DNA from: an uncultured Prevotellaceae bacterium
Lineage (GTDB): Bacteria; Bacteroidota; Bacteroidia; Bacteroidales; Bacteroidaceae
Assembly: GCA_947168395.1 (NCBI GenBank)
Contig: CAMVLT010000001.1
Span: 1-64,000 of the forward strand
Direction: 5' to 3'
Length of the DNA: 64,000 bases
Shown piece after piece: positions 9,734-18,640 of the stretch. The notes below the pieces were generated by a model that worked only from the letters and a program-made list of their open reading frames with translations, did no database searches and was not told the DNA's origin. Positions within the stretch are counted from its first letter, which is position 1. Every line of letters starts with the position of its first letter. The position numbers were made by a program, and so were the translations under genes.

Positions 9734-11224
9734 TTAGATATTCTTTTCCAATGTTTTCTTCCAGTTCTCGTAGGCAGCGAGATATTCACTACGCTTTGCC
9801 TGGTCAGGTTCAATGACTTCTAACTTATCCAATGTTGCAAATGCTTCATTGTTGTCCTTATAGATACCAGCACCAATACCTGCTCCCTTAGCCGCGCCTA
9901 CACTGCCGTCTGTGTCATACAGCTCAATCGTAGCACCGCTGACACCTGCCAATGTATTGCGGAACAACGGCGAGAGGAACATGTTGGCCTTGCCGGCATG
10001 AATCTTCTGAATATCCATACCCATTTGCTGCATAATCTCCATGCCATAGCAGAATGAGAACACGATACCCTCCTGGGCTGCACGGACAAGATGTGCCTTA
10101 TTGTGCTTGTTGAAGTTCAGGCCGTTAACAGAGCAACCGATTTCCCGATTCTCCAACACACGCTCAGCACCATTGCCAAACGGGATAATAGTCACGCCCT
10201 CGCTGCCAATGGGCACTGTTGCTGCCAAATCATTCATCTCGGCATAAGAAATGTCTGGTGTGATATTACGGTGTACCCAGGCATTGAGGATACCAGTACC
10301 ATTGATACACAGCAGAACACCCAGACGGGTCTGGTCTACCGTATGATTGACATGTGCAAATGTATTAACTCGTGATTTCGGATCGTAGTTCACATCTCCT
10401 AAGACACCATATACCACACCCGAAGTACCTGCTGTAGCGGCAATTTCTCCAGGATTCAGTACATTCAGTGACAATGCGTTATTAGGTTGGTCGCCACCAC
10501 GATAGGTAATCGGAGTGCCTGCCTTCAAACCTAACTCGGCAGCAGCCTCTGCACAGACCTCACTCTGCACCGCAAATGTCGGAACGATATCAGCAATCAA
10601 TGACTTGTCAAAGCCATAATAATCCATCAGGAATTCAGCTACCTGATTATTCTTGAAGTCCCAGAACATTCCTTCTGAGAGACCACTGACAGTCGTGTTA
10701 GCCACACCACTCAACTTCAAGGCAAGATAATCGCCTGGAAGCATCACCTTATATATATTATTATAGAGAGCAGGCTCATTTTCTTTGACCCACGCCAATT
10801 TTGCAGCCGTGAAATTACCGGGGGAGTTCAACAGATGACTCAAGCACTTGTCTGCGCCCAAATCACGGAAGGCTTTCTCACCATACGGAACAGCGCGCGA
10901 GTCACACCAGATGATAGAAGGACGAAGAGCCTTCAAATCCTTATCCACGCAAACCAGACCATGCATCTGATAGGAAATTCCAACAGCCTTGATGTCCTCT
11001 GCCTTAGCACCGGCATCGGCCATTATCTTCTTCAACGAGAGCTTAGCGTATTCCCACCAAGATTCAGGTTCTTGTTCAGCCCAACCTGCCTTTACGGCCA
11101 TAATAGGAGCCTCCTTTTCAGGATAGAAGGCTGAAGCTACACACTTGCCATTATCGGCATCCACTAACGATGCCTTCACAGATGAACTGCCGACATCGAA
11201 TCCTAATAAATATCTACTTGCCAT
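9734..11224 (-). CDS. xylB: Xylulokinase
   Basis: An FGGY-family kinase of 496 residues that phosphorylates D-xylulose for entry into the pentose phosphate pathway. The N-terminus LLGFDVGSSSVKASLVDADN is the first nucleotide-binding block. Other family blocks are GISYQMHGLVCVDKD, IIWCDSRAVPYGEKA, and TAGTSGVVYGVLG with the second phosphate-binding loop. It is first in the xylB-xylA unit. A weak minus-strand promoter (GTTG 11298-11301, 20 bp, GAATTTTG 11270-11277) lies upstream. Confidence 0.96.
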   Translation of the reverse strand: MASRYLLGFDVGSSSVKASLVDADNGKCVASAFYPEKEAPIMAVKAGWAEQEPESWWEYAKLSLKKIMADAGAKAEDIKAVGISYQMHGLVCVDKDLKALRPSIIWCDSRAVPYGEKAFRDLGADKCLSHLLNSPGNFTAAKLAWVKENEPALYNNIYKVMLPGDYLALKLSGVANTTVSGLSEGMFWDFKNNQVAEFLMDYYGFDKSLIADIVPTFAVQSEVCAEAAAELGLKAGTPITYRGGDQPNNALSLNVLNPGEIAATAGTSGVVYGVLGDVNYDPKSRVNTFAHVNHTVDQTRLGVLLCINGTGILNAWVHRNITPDISYAEMNDLAATVPIGSEGVTIIPFGNGAERVLENREIGCSVNGLNFNKHNKAHLVRAAQEGIVFSFCYGMEIMQQMGMDIQKIHAGKANMFLSPLFRNTLAGVSGATIELYDTDGSVGAAKGAGIGAGIYKDNNEAFATLDKLEVIEPDQAKRSEYLAAYENWKKTLEKNI

Positions 11225-11335
11225 ATTACACTGTTTATTTCTTACGTTAATAGTAATACGTTTTCAATGCAAAATTCCCTAAAAAATCTCATATAAACAA
11301 CTTTTTTGTGTTAAAAGGGCATTTTTTTACAATAA

Positions 11336-11369
11336 TTTGAGCACAATTAAAATATTTTTTTTACCTTTG
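11336..11369 (+). promoter_or_regulatory. Probable promoter of the exopolysaccharide operon
   Basis: TTTG (11336-11339), 22 bp, TACCTTTG (11362-11369). The -7 box is perfect; the spacing is one base over the usual range. The first gene starts 40 bp downstream. I saw no terminator inside the ten genes that follow. Confidence 0.6.
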
Positions 11370-11409
11370 CACGATAGAAAGTACGAACGAGCGTAAATAC
11401 ATTTCATTT

Positions 11410-11778
11410 ATGAAAAAGAAAATATTGATCCTCGATGACAAAGAGACCATCGCAAAGGTGCTCTCTATTTATCTAATGAGTGACTATGACGTACAGTGGC
11501 TCCCCGACGGTTTGCAGGGGGTAAAGTGGCTTCAGGCGGGCAACACTCCGGATCTCATCATTTCCGATATCCGCATGCCGGGTATGCGTGGTGACGACTT
11601 CCTTGAATGGATTAAGCAGAATGAGTTGTTCCGCCACATTCCCGTTATCATGCTCTCCAGCGAAGACTCCACCAGCGAACGCATCCGTCTGCTTGAAATC
11701 GGTGCTGAAGACTACATTGTCAAGCCATTCAATCCGATGGAGTTGAAGATTCGTGTGAAGAAGATTCTGCCGAACTGA
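11410..11778 (+). CDS. Single-domain response regulator (CheY-like receiver)
   Basis: A protein of 122 residues that is only a receiver domain. The acidic pair D9/D10, the phospho-acceptor D53 in LIISDIRMPGM, the switch Ser in MLSSED and K105 in IVKPF are all present, so it should be phosphorylated. There is no output domain. It opens the exopolysaccharide operon, 37 bp before a glycosylphosphotransferase whose own N-terminus looks like a receiver without its Asp. This suggests direct protein-protein control of polymer synthesis rather than transcription control, which is inference. No histidine kinase gene is adjacent. Confidence 0.92.
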   Translation: MKKKILILDDKETIAKVLSIYLMSDYDVQWLPDGLQGVKWLQAGNTPDLIISDIRMPGMRGDDFLEWIKQNELFRHIPVIMLSSEDSTSERIRLLEIGAEDYIVKPFNPMELKIRVKKILPN

Positions 11779-11815
11779 CCGTATATCCATTGAAATTGAT
11801 GTAAGTATAATATAT

Positions 11816-13027
11816 ATGATAGGTATAGTATATTTAGGGAACAATCCCCAGACTGAGGAGCGCCTGAAATACATTCCCGGAAGGCTCGTCCAGCTGACAA
11901 AGACATACAAAGACGCTGCAACGGCATGTGCTCCACATGTCCGTAACGAGCATTTCCTCGTGTTCTTCGAGAAGAATGTACGTACCGAGGACATTACTGC
12001 CATCACCTATCTGCGTAAGAAATGTTCCAATATCTATATTATTCTTTTGACAGAACCTTTATCGGGTGAAGAGCGGGACGTCTATCAGAAATGCGGCATC
12101 AATGACACATTAAGTGTGAATGCTTCCGTGACAGAGCTGAATAAGAAAATACAGTTCATCAGCGACCGCGAAAGCATCATGTTTGATGACCAAGTATCAA
12201 AGAAGCACATCCTGCATTTCAAGATTCCTTTGTGGAAACGTCTGTTTGACATCTTCTTCTCTGGGTTGGCCATCATCATTCTGTCGCCGGTTTTCATTAT
12301 TACCGCAATCGCCATCAAGTTGGAAAGTCCTGGACCGGTTTTGTTCAAGTCAAAACGGGTAGGAACAAACTACACCGTTTTCAACTTCCTCAAATTCCGT
12401 TCCATGTATTCGGATGCTGAAAATCGTCTGAAAGAAGTAAGCAAAGAGGCAGGCAACCAATATGCAGAGAAAGAAGAACCTGTAGAAGAAAGCCACGCCA
12501 CAATCACCGCTCCTTTAGGCGATGAAGCCGAGCAGGCCATGTTAGCTATGGGCATGGAGTCCGACATGATGATCAGCGACGATGAGGTTATGCTTGTCGG
12601 CGATGATTTCGTTGTTGCTGAGAGCGATTTCACCAAACAAAAAGAAGAGGAAATCAACAATGCATTTGTAAAAATCGAGAACGATCCCCGCGTTACCAAA
12701 GTGGGGCGTTTCATCCGCAAATATAGTATTGACGAACTTCCCCAGCTCTTTAACATTCTCAAAGGCGACATGTCTATCGTTGGCAACCGCCCATTACCTC
12801 TATATGAAGCCGAAAAATTGACCATCGACTCCAGCATCGACCGCTTCATGGCTCCCGCCGGACTTACAGGTCTGTGGCAGGTAGAAGAGCGAGGAAAAGG
12901 CGGCTTGATGTCTGCTGAAGAAAGAAAGCAACTCGACATCACCTATGGACGGACCTACAATTTCCTGCTCGACATGAAGATTATCTTCCGTACTCTCACT
13001 GCATTTATTCAAAAAGAAAACGTATAA
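11816..13027 (+). CDS. Initiating polyprenyl glycosylphosphotransferase with pseudo-receiver domain
   Basis: A protein of 403 residues. Residues 1 to about 115 have an alternating beta/alpha pattern like a receiver domain (EHFLVFFEKN, then NIYIILLTEP and a final helix), but the acceptor Asp is not visible. A membrane helix follows at about 145-167 (FFSGLAIIILSPVFIITAIA). The catalytic bacterial sugar transferase domain has GPVLFKSKRVG, FLKFRSMYSD, NDPRVTKVGRFIRKYSIDEL, PQLFNILKGDMSIVGNRPLP and GLTGLWQV. This family moves a sugar phosphate from a nucleotide sugar to undecaprenyl phosphate. About 90 residues, strongly acidic, separate FRSMY and NDPR, which I believe is much longer than usual. 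The sugar cannot be told from sequence. Confidence 0.9.
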   Translation: MIGIVYLGNNPQTEERLKYIPGRLVQLTKTYKDAATACAPHVRNEHFLVFFEKNVRTEDITAITYLRKKCSNIYIILLTEPLSGEERDVYQKCGINDTLSVNASVTELNKKIQFISDRESIMFDDQVSKKHILHFKIPLWKRLFDIFFSGLAIIILSPVFIITAIAIKLESPGPVLFKSKRVGTNYTVFNFLKFRSMYSDAENRLKEVSKEAGNQYAEKEEPVEESHATITAPLGDEAEQAMLAMGMESDMMISDDEVMLVGDDFVVAESDFTKQKEEEINNAFVKIENDPRVTKVGRFIRKYSIDELPQLFNILKGDMSIVGNRPLPLYEAEKLTIDSSIDRFMAPAGLTGLWQVEERGKGGLMSAEERKQLDITYGRTYNFLLDMKIIFRTLTAFIQKENV

Positions 13028-13057
13028 TATTTGCCTCATATTGAGATATAACAAACG

Positions 13058-14014
13058 ATGAATAAGTCAAAACGCATATTACTGCTTATTGCTTTTGTTG
13101 CTTCGGGAACCGCCAGCTTCGCTCAGTTTAACGAGAGTGGCATCAGCGCGGGATTCTTTGATTCCAGTCAGGAGAACACTATTAACTTTTCAGAATTTCA
13201 CTTACCACCATTAGCAGTATTATTTGAAAACGCAAAAGCCACTCCACAGATTCTTAGCCTGGCAAAAGCTCAGCAATTAGCCGAAGCAGAAGTTGCCAAG
13301 CAGAAACGCCACATTTTCTCCTACGTCACTGGACATGCCAGTTACAGCTATGGTGTATCCGATATGTGGGGTAACAGTTCTTCGTCCTATAACATGCGAA
13401 TCATGCAGTTCCAAGGGTCAGAACAGAAATACTGGAATGTTGGCGTTAACTTAGCTGTACCAGTCGAGGATATTCTTGATTTAGGACCAGCTATAAAACG
13501 TAAAAGGATGGAAGCCGAGCAAGCTCAATTGCAAAAAGATCTTGCATACGACCAATTAAAACTCCAAATTGCATCATTATTTGTAAAAATCACGAACAAC
13601 CTCGTTACACTTAAAACTTTAAGTGAAAGTGCAGCAATTTACCAAGGTGCGGGTGCTTTGAATTTGGAGGAATTCCATAACGGAAACATGACCATTGAAG
13701 ATTTTGCAGGAACAAAATTACACGAAAGTGACTTGGTTAATCAATATCAAGCATTACAAACGACACTTTTAACTGATATATTGACGTTGGAGATTATTAC
13801 CCACACACCGATTCTGACAAATTCCACTACCGAAATTACTTTGGATAGCAATGTCCACAAATCAGACAGGCAAATAGCCAAAGAAAACAAGATTGTTGAG
13901 AAACGAATAAAAAAAGCGGCTAAGGAAGAAGAAAAGAAGATTGAGGAATTAGAGAAAGAAGAAAAGAAAGCTGAGAAAGAAAAAGCCAGACAAGAAACCA
14001 AAAACAAAAAGTAA
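13058..14014 (+). CDS. TolC-like outer membrane export protein (half length)
   Basis: A protein of 318 residues with signal peptide MNKSKRILLLIAFVASGTASFAQ. The body has long amphipathic helices (ILSLAKAQQLAEAEVAKQKR; AIKRKRMEAEQAQLQKDLAY) and strand-like segments between them (FSYVTGHASYSYGVS; KYWNVGVNLAVPVED), as in one repeat of a TolC-type outer membrane efflux protein. Ordinary TolC proteins have two repeats and more than 400 residues. The last 45 residues are a Lys/Glu-rich coiled stretch (KKAAKEEEKKIEELEKEEKK). It sits where a Wza-like export gene would be expected, between the initiating transferase and the co-polymerase. A periplasmic or outer membrane export role is inferred. Confidence 0.72.
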   Translation: MNKSKRILLLIAFVASGTASFAQFNESGISAGFFDSSQENTINFSEFHLPPLAVLFENAKATPQILSLAKAQQLAEAEVAKQKRHIFSYVTGHASYSYGVSDMWGNSSSSYNMRIMQFQGSEQKYWNVGVNLAVPVEDILDLGPAIKRKRMEAEQAQLQKDLAYDQLKLQIASLFVKITNNLVTLKTLSESAAIYQGAGALNLEEFHNGNMTIEDFAGTKLHESDLVNQYQALQTTLLTDILTLEIITHTPILTNSTTEITLDSNVHKSDRQIAKENKIVEKRIKKAAKEEEKKIEELEKEEKKAEKEKARQETKNKK

Positions 14015-14033
14015 CATATAAAACCCTTTAACT

Positions 14034-16211
14034 ATGGATTTATTTAGATATATTGTTCGATTCTTATATAAAATACGCTGGTATTTGGTTATCCTGCCCT
14101 TGATAGCCCTCATTGTTGCTTGGTTTTCAACACGGAACATGGAACGTATTTACGACACAAACACCACTATCTATACTGGTATGATTACCGGTTATAATAT
14201 TGAAGGTGCAACTGGAGGAGGTGGCGGTGGCAATGCCCAAACCAATATTGCCAACCTTATGCTCATCGTTACTACAGATGCCACCATCCATGAAGTATCG
14301 CTTCGACTGTTTGCCCGTTGTATGATGTATGGAAACACCAAAAAGGACAACAACTATATTTCTGCTGAGCATTTCCGCCAGTTAAACTCTTCTGTCCCGG
14401 CTGATGTTAAGGCGCTCATCAATCGAAACGACGAAAAAGCCACATACGCCAACTTGAAAGCTTACGAAAAACCGACTCAAGACAACTATTTGTTTGGCAT
14501 ATTAAACTATCATCCTTGGTTTGGCATCAATAGCATCACCAGTCGGTTAAAAGTGATGCAATTACCTAAGAGTGATATCATTGACATTGGTTATTCAGCT
14601 AACGATGCAGGTATTGCCTACAACACGCTTGATATTTTGAATGATGTCTTTGGCCGTCAATATCAAGATTTACGATATGGTGAGACTAATGCAGTCATCA
14701 AATTCTTTGAACGTGAAGTTGCCAGACTCTACAAGCTTTTGACTGGAGCAGAAGACGACCTTATCAGGTACAATATAGATAGGCGTATCATTAATTATGG
14801 TGAACAGACCAAAATGGTTGCTGACATGGATGCCAAACACAAAACGTCAGGTAACGATCAACTCATGGCCTACACAACCAGCAAGGCTATGCTAGACTAT
14901 TTAGAAAGACAGTTAGGCAATCGAGCCAAGATTATCCGCGCCAATAGGGATTTCACAGACCAAATTAATGATATATCTCGTATCCAGTCACGTATCTCTA
15001 ACCTGAAATTGATGAATAGCGAAGGAGGGGCAAGTGATGAAGCACAAATTGAATTAGCAAAGGCAGAAAAGAAGTTACAAGAGACAACGGCTAAAGTAAA
15101 AGACCTGACCCGAGATATTGAAGCAGGTTCTTATAGTTCTGACACTGGTGTCAAAGCGGGCGACATGATTAGTAAATGGTTGGAACAGGTCTTAATTTTG
15201 GAGAAGACGAAAGCCGAGATGTCAGCCCAAGACATCATGCGCAAAGATCTTGACAGGGACATCCTATATTACGCTCCGATTGGTGCAACCATCGCCCGCA
15301 AGGATCGCCACATCAGTTTTATTGAAGGCAACTACATGGAAATGCTAAGAGCATTAAATCAAGCCCGTCTACGTCAACGTAACCTGCAAATGTCAACAGC
15401 TACCCTCCGAGTTCTGAATCCCCCAATGTTTCCCATGAATGCTCAGCCAACGAATCGAATGATGATTCTGCTTGGAGCCTTCATGCTGACCTTCTTGCTC
15501 ACGGCTATGTATTTCTTCATCATAGAATTACTCGACCGCACCCTGCGTGATCGAATGCGCTCTGAACGAATTACCAAGATTCCCGTCATGGGTTGTTTCC
15601 CGAAGGAAAGCAACTTGCGCTATCGCCGTTACAACAAAACCATCAGCGACATGGCCTTACGACAGCTTTCAAAGTCTCTGTTACCCCATTTCAAGGAAGG
15701 TCAACAGAATGTCCTCAATCTGCTATCAACAGATGCAGCCAATGGTAAGAGTTATTTGGCACAGGAATTGCAAAACTACTGGATTTCCATCGGCTTACAT
15801 GTCCGTTTATTGACCTACGACGAAGACTTCCTGGCCGAAGATAGTAAGTACATCATGGCTAAAGATGTCAAGGATTTATGTCCGGATTTAATGCCCAATG
15901 AAATTGCTATTATCGAATATCCGAATTTGGATGACAACTCGATATCTCCTGCTTTATTAAATACAGGTACTATCAACTTATTAGTCACCCGAGCCAACCG
16001 CACTTGGAAGGATGTAGACCAGAAAGCACTCAAAGAATTGCAAGCCCAACTTGAGAACAAAGACTCGCTCTATATGTATCTAACTGAAGCTCAACGCTAT
16101 GCCGTTGAAGAATTCGTTGGTCAGCTCCCACCCTACACTCGATTCAACAACTTTGTTTATCGGATATCCCAAATGGGTCTTACAGCTGTAGAAAATAGCC
16201 ACGCTAAGTAA
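14034..16211 (+). CDS. Polysaccharide co-polymerase (Wzz/Wzc-like) with degenerate kinase domain
   Basis: A protein of 725 residues with a membrane helix near 18-36 (WYLVILPLIALIVAWFSTRN), a large periplasmic coiled-coil region, and a second helix near 478-500 (MILLGAFMLTFLLTAMYFFI). This is the layout of chain-length regulators. The cytoplasmic C-terminus resembles a BY-kinase: LLSTDAANGKSYLAQEL keeps the GKS of Walker A. The A' position reads VRLLTYDEDF and the B position IAIIEYPNL, so the acidic residues of active kinases are missing or shifted, and there is no terminal Tyr cluster (it ends ENSHAK). It probably controls polymer length and export without kinase activity. TAA and the next ATG overlap by one base. 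Confidence 0.85.
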   Translation: MDLFRYIVRFLYKIRWYLVILPLIALIVAWFSTRNMERIYDTNTTIYTGMITGYNIEGATGGGGGGNAQTNIANLMLIVTTDATIHEVSLRLFARCMMYGNTKKDNNYISAEHFRQLNSSVPADVKALINRNDEKATYANLKAYEKPTQDNYLFGILNYHPWFGINSITSRLKVMQLPKSDIIDIGYSANDAGIAYNTLDILNDVFGRQYQDLRYGETNAVIKFFEREVARLYKLLTGAEDDLIRYNIDRRIINYGEQTKMVADMDAKHKTSGNDQLMAYTTSKAMLDYLERQLGNRAKIIRANRDFTDQINDISRIQSRISNLKLMNSEGGASDEAQIELAKAEKKLQETTAKVKDLTRDIEAGSYSSDTGVKAGDMISKWLEQVLILEKTKAEMSAQDIMRKDLDRDILYYAPIGATIARKDRHISFIEGNYMEMLRALNQARLRQRNLQMSTATLRVLNPPMFPMNAQPTNRMMILLGAFMLTFLLTAMYFFIIELLDRTLRDRMRSERITKIPVMGCFPKESNLRYRRYNKTISDMALRQLSKSLLPHFKEGQQNVLNLLSTDAANGKSYLAQELQNYWISIGLHVRLLTYDEDFLAEDSKYIMAKDVKDLCPDLMPNEIAIIEYPNLDDNSISPALLNTGTINLLVTRANRTWKDVDQKALKELQAQLENKDSLYMYLTEAQRYAVEEFVGQLPPYTRFNNFVYRISQMGLTAVENSHAK

Positions 16212-17722
16212 TGGCGAATAGCATATCCAACTATACCAGCGAAAACAGAGGAAGAGTTTTACTACTCTTTCTTCTGTTTTTGTTGGCTATGTATGAGCTT
16301 ATTACAGCAGGTCTCCCTAACTTTGCCATAATATGTCTTCTGCCTCTAATTGTTGTCTACATCTACATCACATTTAAATGGAGGATGTTTACATTTTGGA
16401 CACTCATAGTGGTCAATTACTTTCTCCAAATGAAGGATATTCACGTCCCAGGTCCAATGTCGCTTCCTGATGAATTATTAGAGTTGATTCTATTAGCTAT
16501 TGCTATCATAGATTCCGAGCAAGATCCCCATTTCGCAAGAGCAGGCAACCTGATGCTTTTAGCTGTTATGATTTGGTGCGGTTTCTGTACTCTTGAAGTA
16601 TTCAACGACTCATGTAATTTGGGAATAAATATTAGTGCATGGTTTACAGGATTCCGATTATTAGCCATCCAACTGGTCTGGATTTTATTAGTTTTTTCTA
16701 TATACATTTCCTCTCCTCAAATTTTAATGACATACTTAAAACTGTGGGCATTATTGGCTGTTTTTTCGGCCTTTTGGACATATAAGCAAGAATATTGGGG
16801 TATGACTGCTGCTGAAAAACTTTGGATGGAGACTCGAGGTAGGACTACACACATTATCAATGGCGGAACATTGATAAGATATTTTTCCACATTTAGTGAT
16901 GCTGCCAATTATGGTTGTAATGCAGCTGCTTCTGCCGTTGCTTTCATCATTTTTGGAATTACAAATAGACTGAGAAAAGGCAAAGTTTTCTTTCTCATCG
17001 TTGCATTAATTGTCATTTGGGGTATGTTCCAATCTGGAACGCGAACTGGTATTTTCTGTTTGGCAGCTGGCCTGATGACTTATATATTTTTGTCAAAATC
17101 AGTCAAAATAGCTGTTCCTTTTACAATCCTCTTTGCAATTGCAGGATTCCTGTTGGTATTTACAACTATCGGTAACGGCAACCAACAAATCCGAAGAATG
17201 CGCTCAGCATTCAATAAAAATGATGCCTCAGCCAACGTACGCGACATCAACCAAGAAGCCATCAAAAAATACATCAAAGATGCTCCATGGGGTATCGGAA
17301 TGGGTATGAGTCCTGAAAATGTACCAGCAAACAATAAATTCAGGAAGTTGTCTACAATCCCACCAGACTCTGAGTACGTCTTTATTTGGGTTCATACGGG
17401 ACCTATCGGCATTACCGTCTTTGTTTGTTGCATGGTTCTTATGCTTTTTGGGGGATGCATTGTCGTATTATTCAAATTACGGAACAAGACACTCATTGGT
17501 ATCGGTGCTGGGCTTTGTGGAGCCTTCGTTGCCATTCAATTGGGAGGTTATGCTAACCAAGTACTTTACCAGTATCCTAATGGTCTGACTTTTTTTGGCG
17601 GAATGGCCATCGTTTATATTCTACCCTATTTGGAACCAGAATGGGACGAATATGAGAAGAAACGTATTTCACAGATAGAAGAGAAGAAACAGCTCAGACT
17701 GGAAAAGAAACGCAAAATATAA
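16211..17722 (+). CDS. Wzy-like polysaccharide polymerase / O-antigen ligase family membrane protein
   Basis: A protein of 503 residues with about ten to twelve hydrophobic helices from the N-terminus (LLLFLLFLLAMYELITAGLP) to ILPYLEPEWDE, then a charged tail rich in Lys and Glu. A long polar loop before the last helices (about 330-390) holds IKKYIKDAPWGIGMGM and STIPPDSEYVFIWVHTG, the usual signature region of O-antigen ligase/polymerase proteins. It is expected to join repeat units at the periplasmic face of the inner membrane. It directly follows the co-polymerase gene with a 1-base overlap. Confidence 0.82.
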   Translation: MANSISNYTSENRGRVLLLFLLFLLAMYELITAGLPNFAIICLLPLIVVYIYITFKWRMFTFWTLIVVNYFLQMKDIHVPGPMSLPDELLELILLAIAIIDSEQDPHFARAGNLMLLAVMIWCGFCTLEVFNDSCNLGINISAWFTGFRLLAIQLVWILLVFSIYISSPQILMTYLKLWALLAVFSAFWTYKQEYWGMTAAEKLWMETRGRTTHIINGGTLIRYFSTFSDAANYGCNAAASAVAFIIFGITNRLRKGKVFFLIVALIVIWGMFQSGTRTGIFCLAAGLMTYIFLSKSVKIAVPFTILFAIAGFLLVFTTIGNGNQQIRRMRSAFNKNDASANVRDINQEAIKKYIKDAPWGIGMGMSPENVPANNKFRKLSTIPPDSEYVFIWVHTGPIGITVFVCCMVLMLFGGCIVVLFKLRNKTLIGIGAGLCGAFVAIQLGGYANQVLYQYPNGLTFFGGMAIVYILPYLEPEWDEYEKKRISQIEEKKQLRLEKKRKI

Positions 17723-17739
17723 TAATAATACATTAAATA

Positions 17740-18639
17740 TTGTATAACGAGTTGTCTATCATCACAGTCAATTACAATGGTTTGGAAGACACCTGCGCGT
17801 TAATTGATAGTATCCCCTTCAACGACAGGATGGAGGTGATTGTGGTAGATAATGGTTCCATAACAAACGAGGCAGTTCTTATCAGCCAGCGTTATCCGTA
17901 CGTAATAACCATTCGCAGTGAGCAGAACTTAGGCTTTGCTGGTGGGAACAATTTGGGAATAAAGGCTGCACGGGGAAAATACTTGTATTTAATCAACAAT
18001 GATACTATATTTAAAGGAGAGGCATTTCAGGCATTAATTGACCGACTGAACACCTCCGGTAAGATTGGTATGGTTTGTCCGAAAATCCGTTTTGCTTGGG
18101 AAAATTACCCCATCCAGTTTGCAGGCTACACCCCACTTTCTCCTATCACCATGCGCAACCGGGCCATCGGATTTGGCGAAAAAGACATAGGACAATATGA
18201 TACGCCCCACCCTACCCCGTATGCTCACGGGGCTGCCATGATGGTTTCCCGTAAGGCACTGGAATGTGTAGGTATGATGCCAGAGTGCTATTTCCTCTAT
18301 TACGAGGAGCTTGACTGGTCAATGATGTTCAGACGGGCAGGTTATGAAATCTGGTACGAACCTGCCAGTACTATATACCATAAGGAAAGCCGTTCTACTG
18401 GGCAAGACAGTCCGCTCCGCACTTACTACCTAACACGCAACCGGCTCCTATTCGTAAAGCGGAATGTCAAAGGTGTGAAGAAATACGCATCATATATTTA
18501 CTTAATTATCATCGTTGGTTTGCGAGATATGCTAAAACACATATTCAAAGGCAGAACCGACCTTCTGAATGCGACCTATCGAGGTGTTCGCGACTTCTTG
18601 AATTCTCAATTTTCAATTCTCAATTTTCAATTCGAATAG
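17740..18639 (+). CDS. Glycosyltransferase family 2 (rhamnosyltransferase-like), TTG start
   Basis: A protein of 299 residues. The GT-A fold is clear: SIITVNYNGLEDTCALIDSI, VIVVDNGS, NLGFAGGNNLGIKAARGKYL, the metal-binding LINNDT, and the acceptor region CYFLYYEELDWSMMFRRAGY. This resembles GT2 enzymes often annotated as rhamnosyltransferases. The first in-frame ATG lies after the essential NYNG motif, so the start is TTG at 17740. The C-terminus reads NSQFSILNFQFE, encoded by a 14-bp tandem repeat at 18601-18632; the true functional end is probably just before it. The next gene starts 1 bp after the stop. Confidence 0.88.
   Translation: MYNELSIITVNYNGLEDTCALIDSIPFNDRMEVIVVDNGSITNEAVLISQRYPYVITIRSEQNLGFAGGNNLGIKAARGKYLYLINNDTIFKGEAFQALIDRLNTSGKIGMVCPKIRFAWENYPIQFAGYTPLSPITMRNRAIGFGEKDIGQYDTPHPTPYAHGAAMMVSRKALECVGMMPECYFLYYEELDWSMMFRRAGYEIWYEPASTIYHKESRSTGQDSPLRTYYLTRNRLLFVKRNVKGVKKYASYIYLIIIVGLRDMLKHIFKGRTDLLNATYRGVRDFLNSQFSILNFQFE
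18601..18632. repeat. 14-bp tandem repeat at the 3' end of a GT2 gene
   Basis: The unit TTCAATTCTCAATT is repeated about 2.3 times and supplies the last ten or so codons and the stop region of the glycosyltransferase gene. A single related copy in the opposite sense (ATTGAGAATTGA) is at 54725-54736. Confidence 0.8.
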
Positions 18640-18640
18640 C

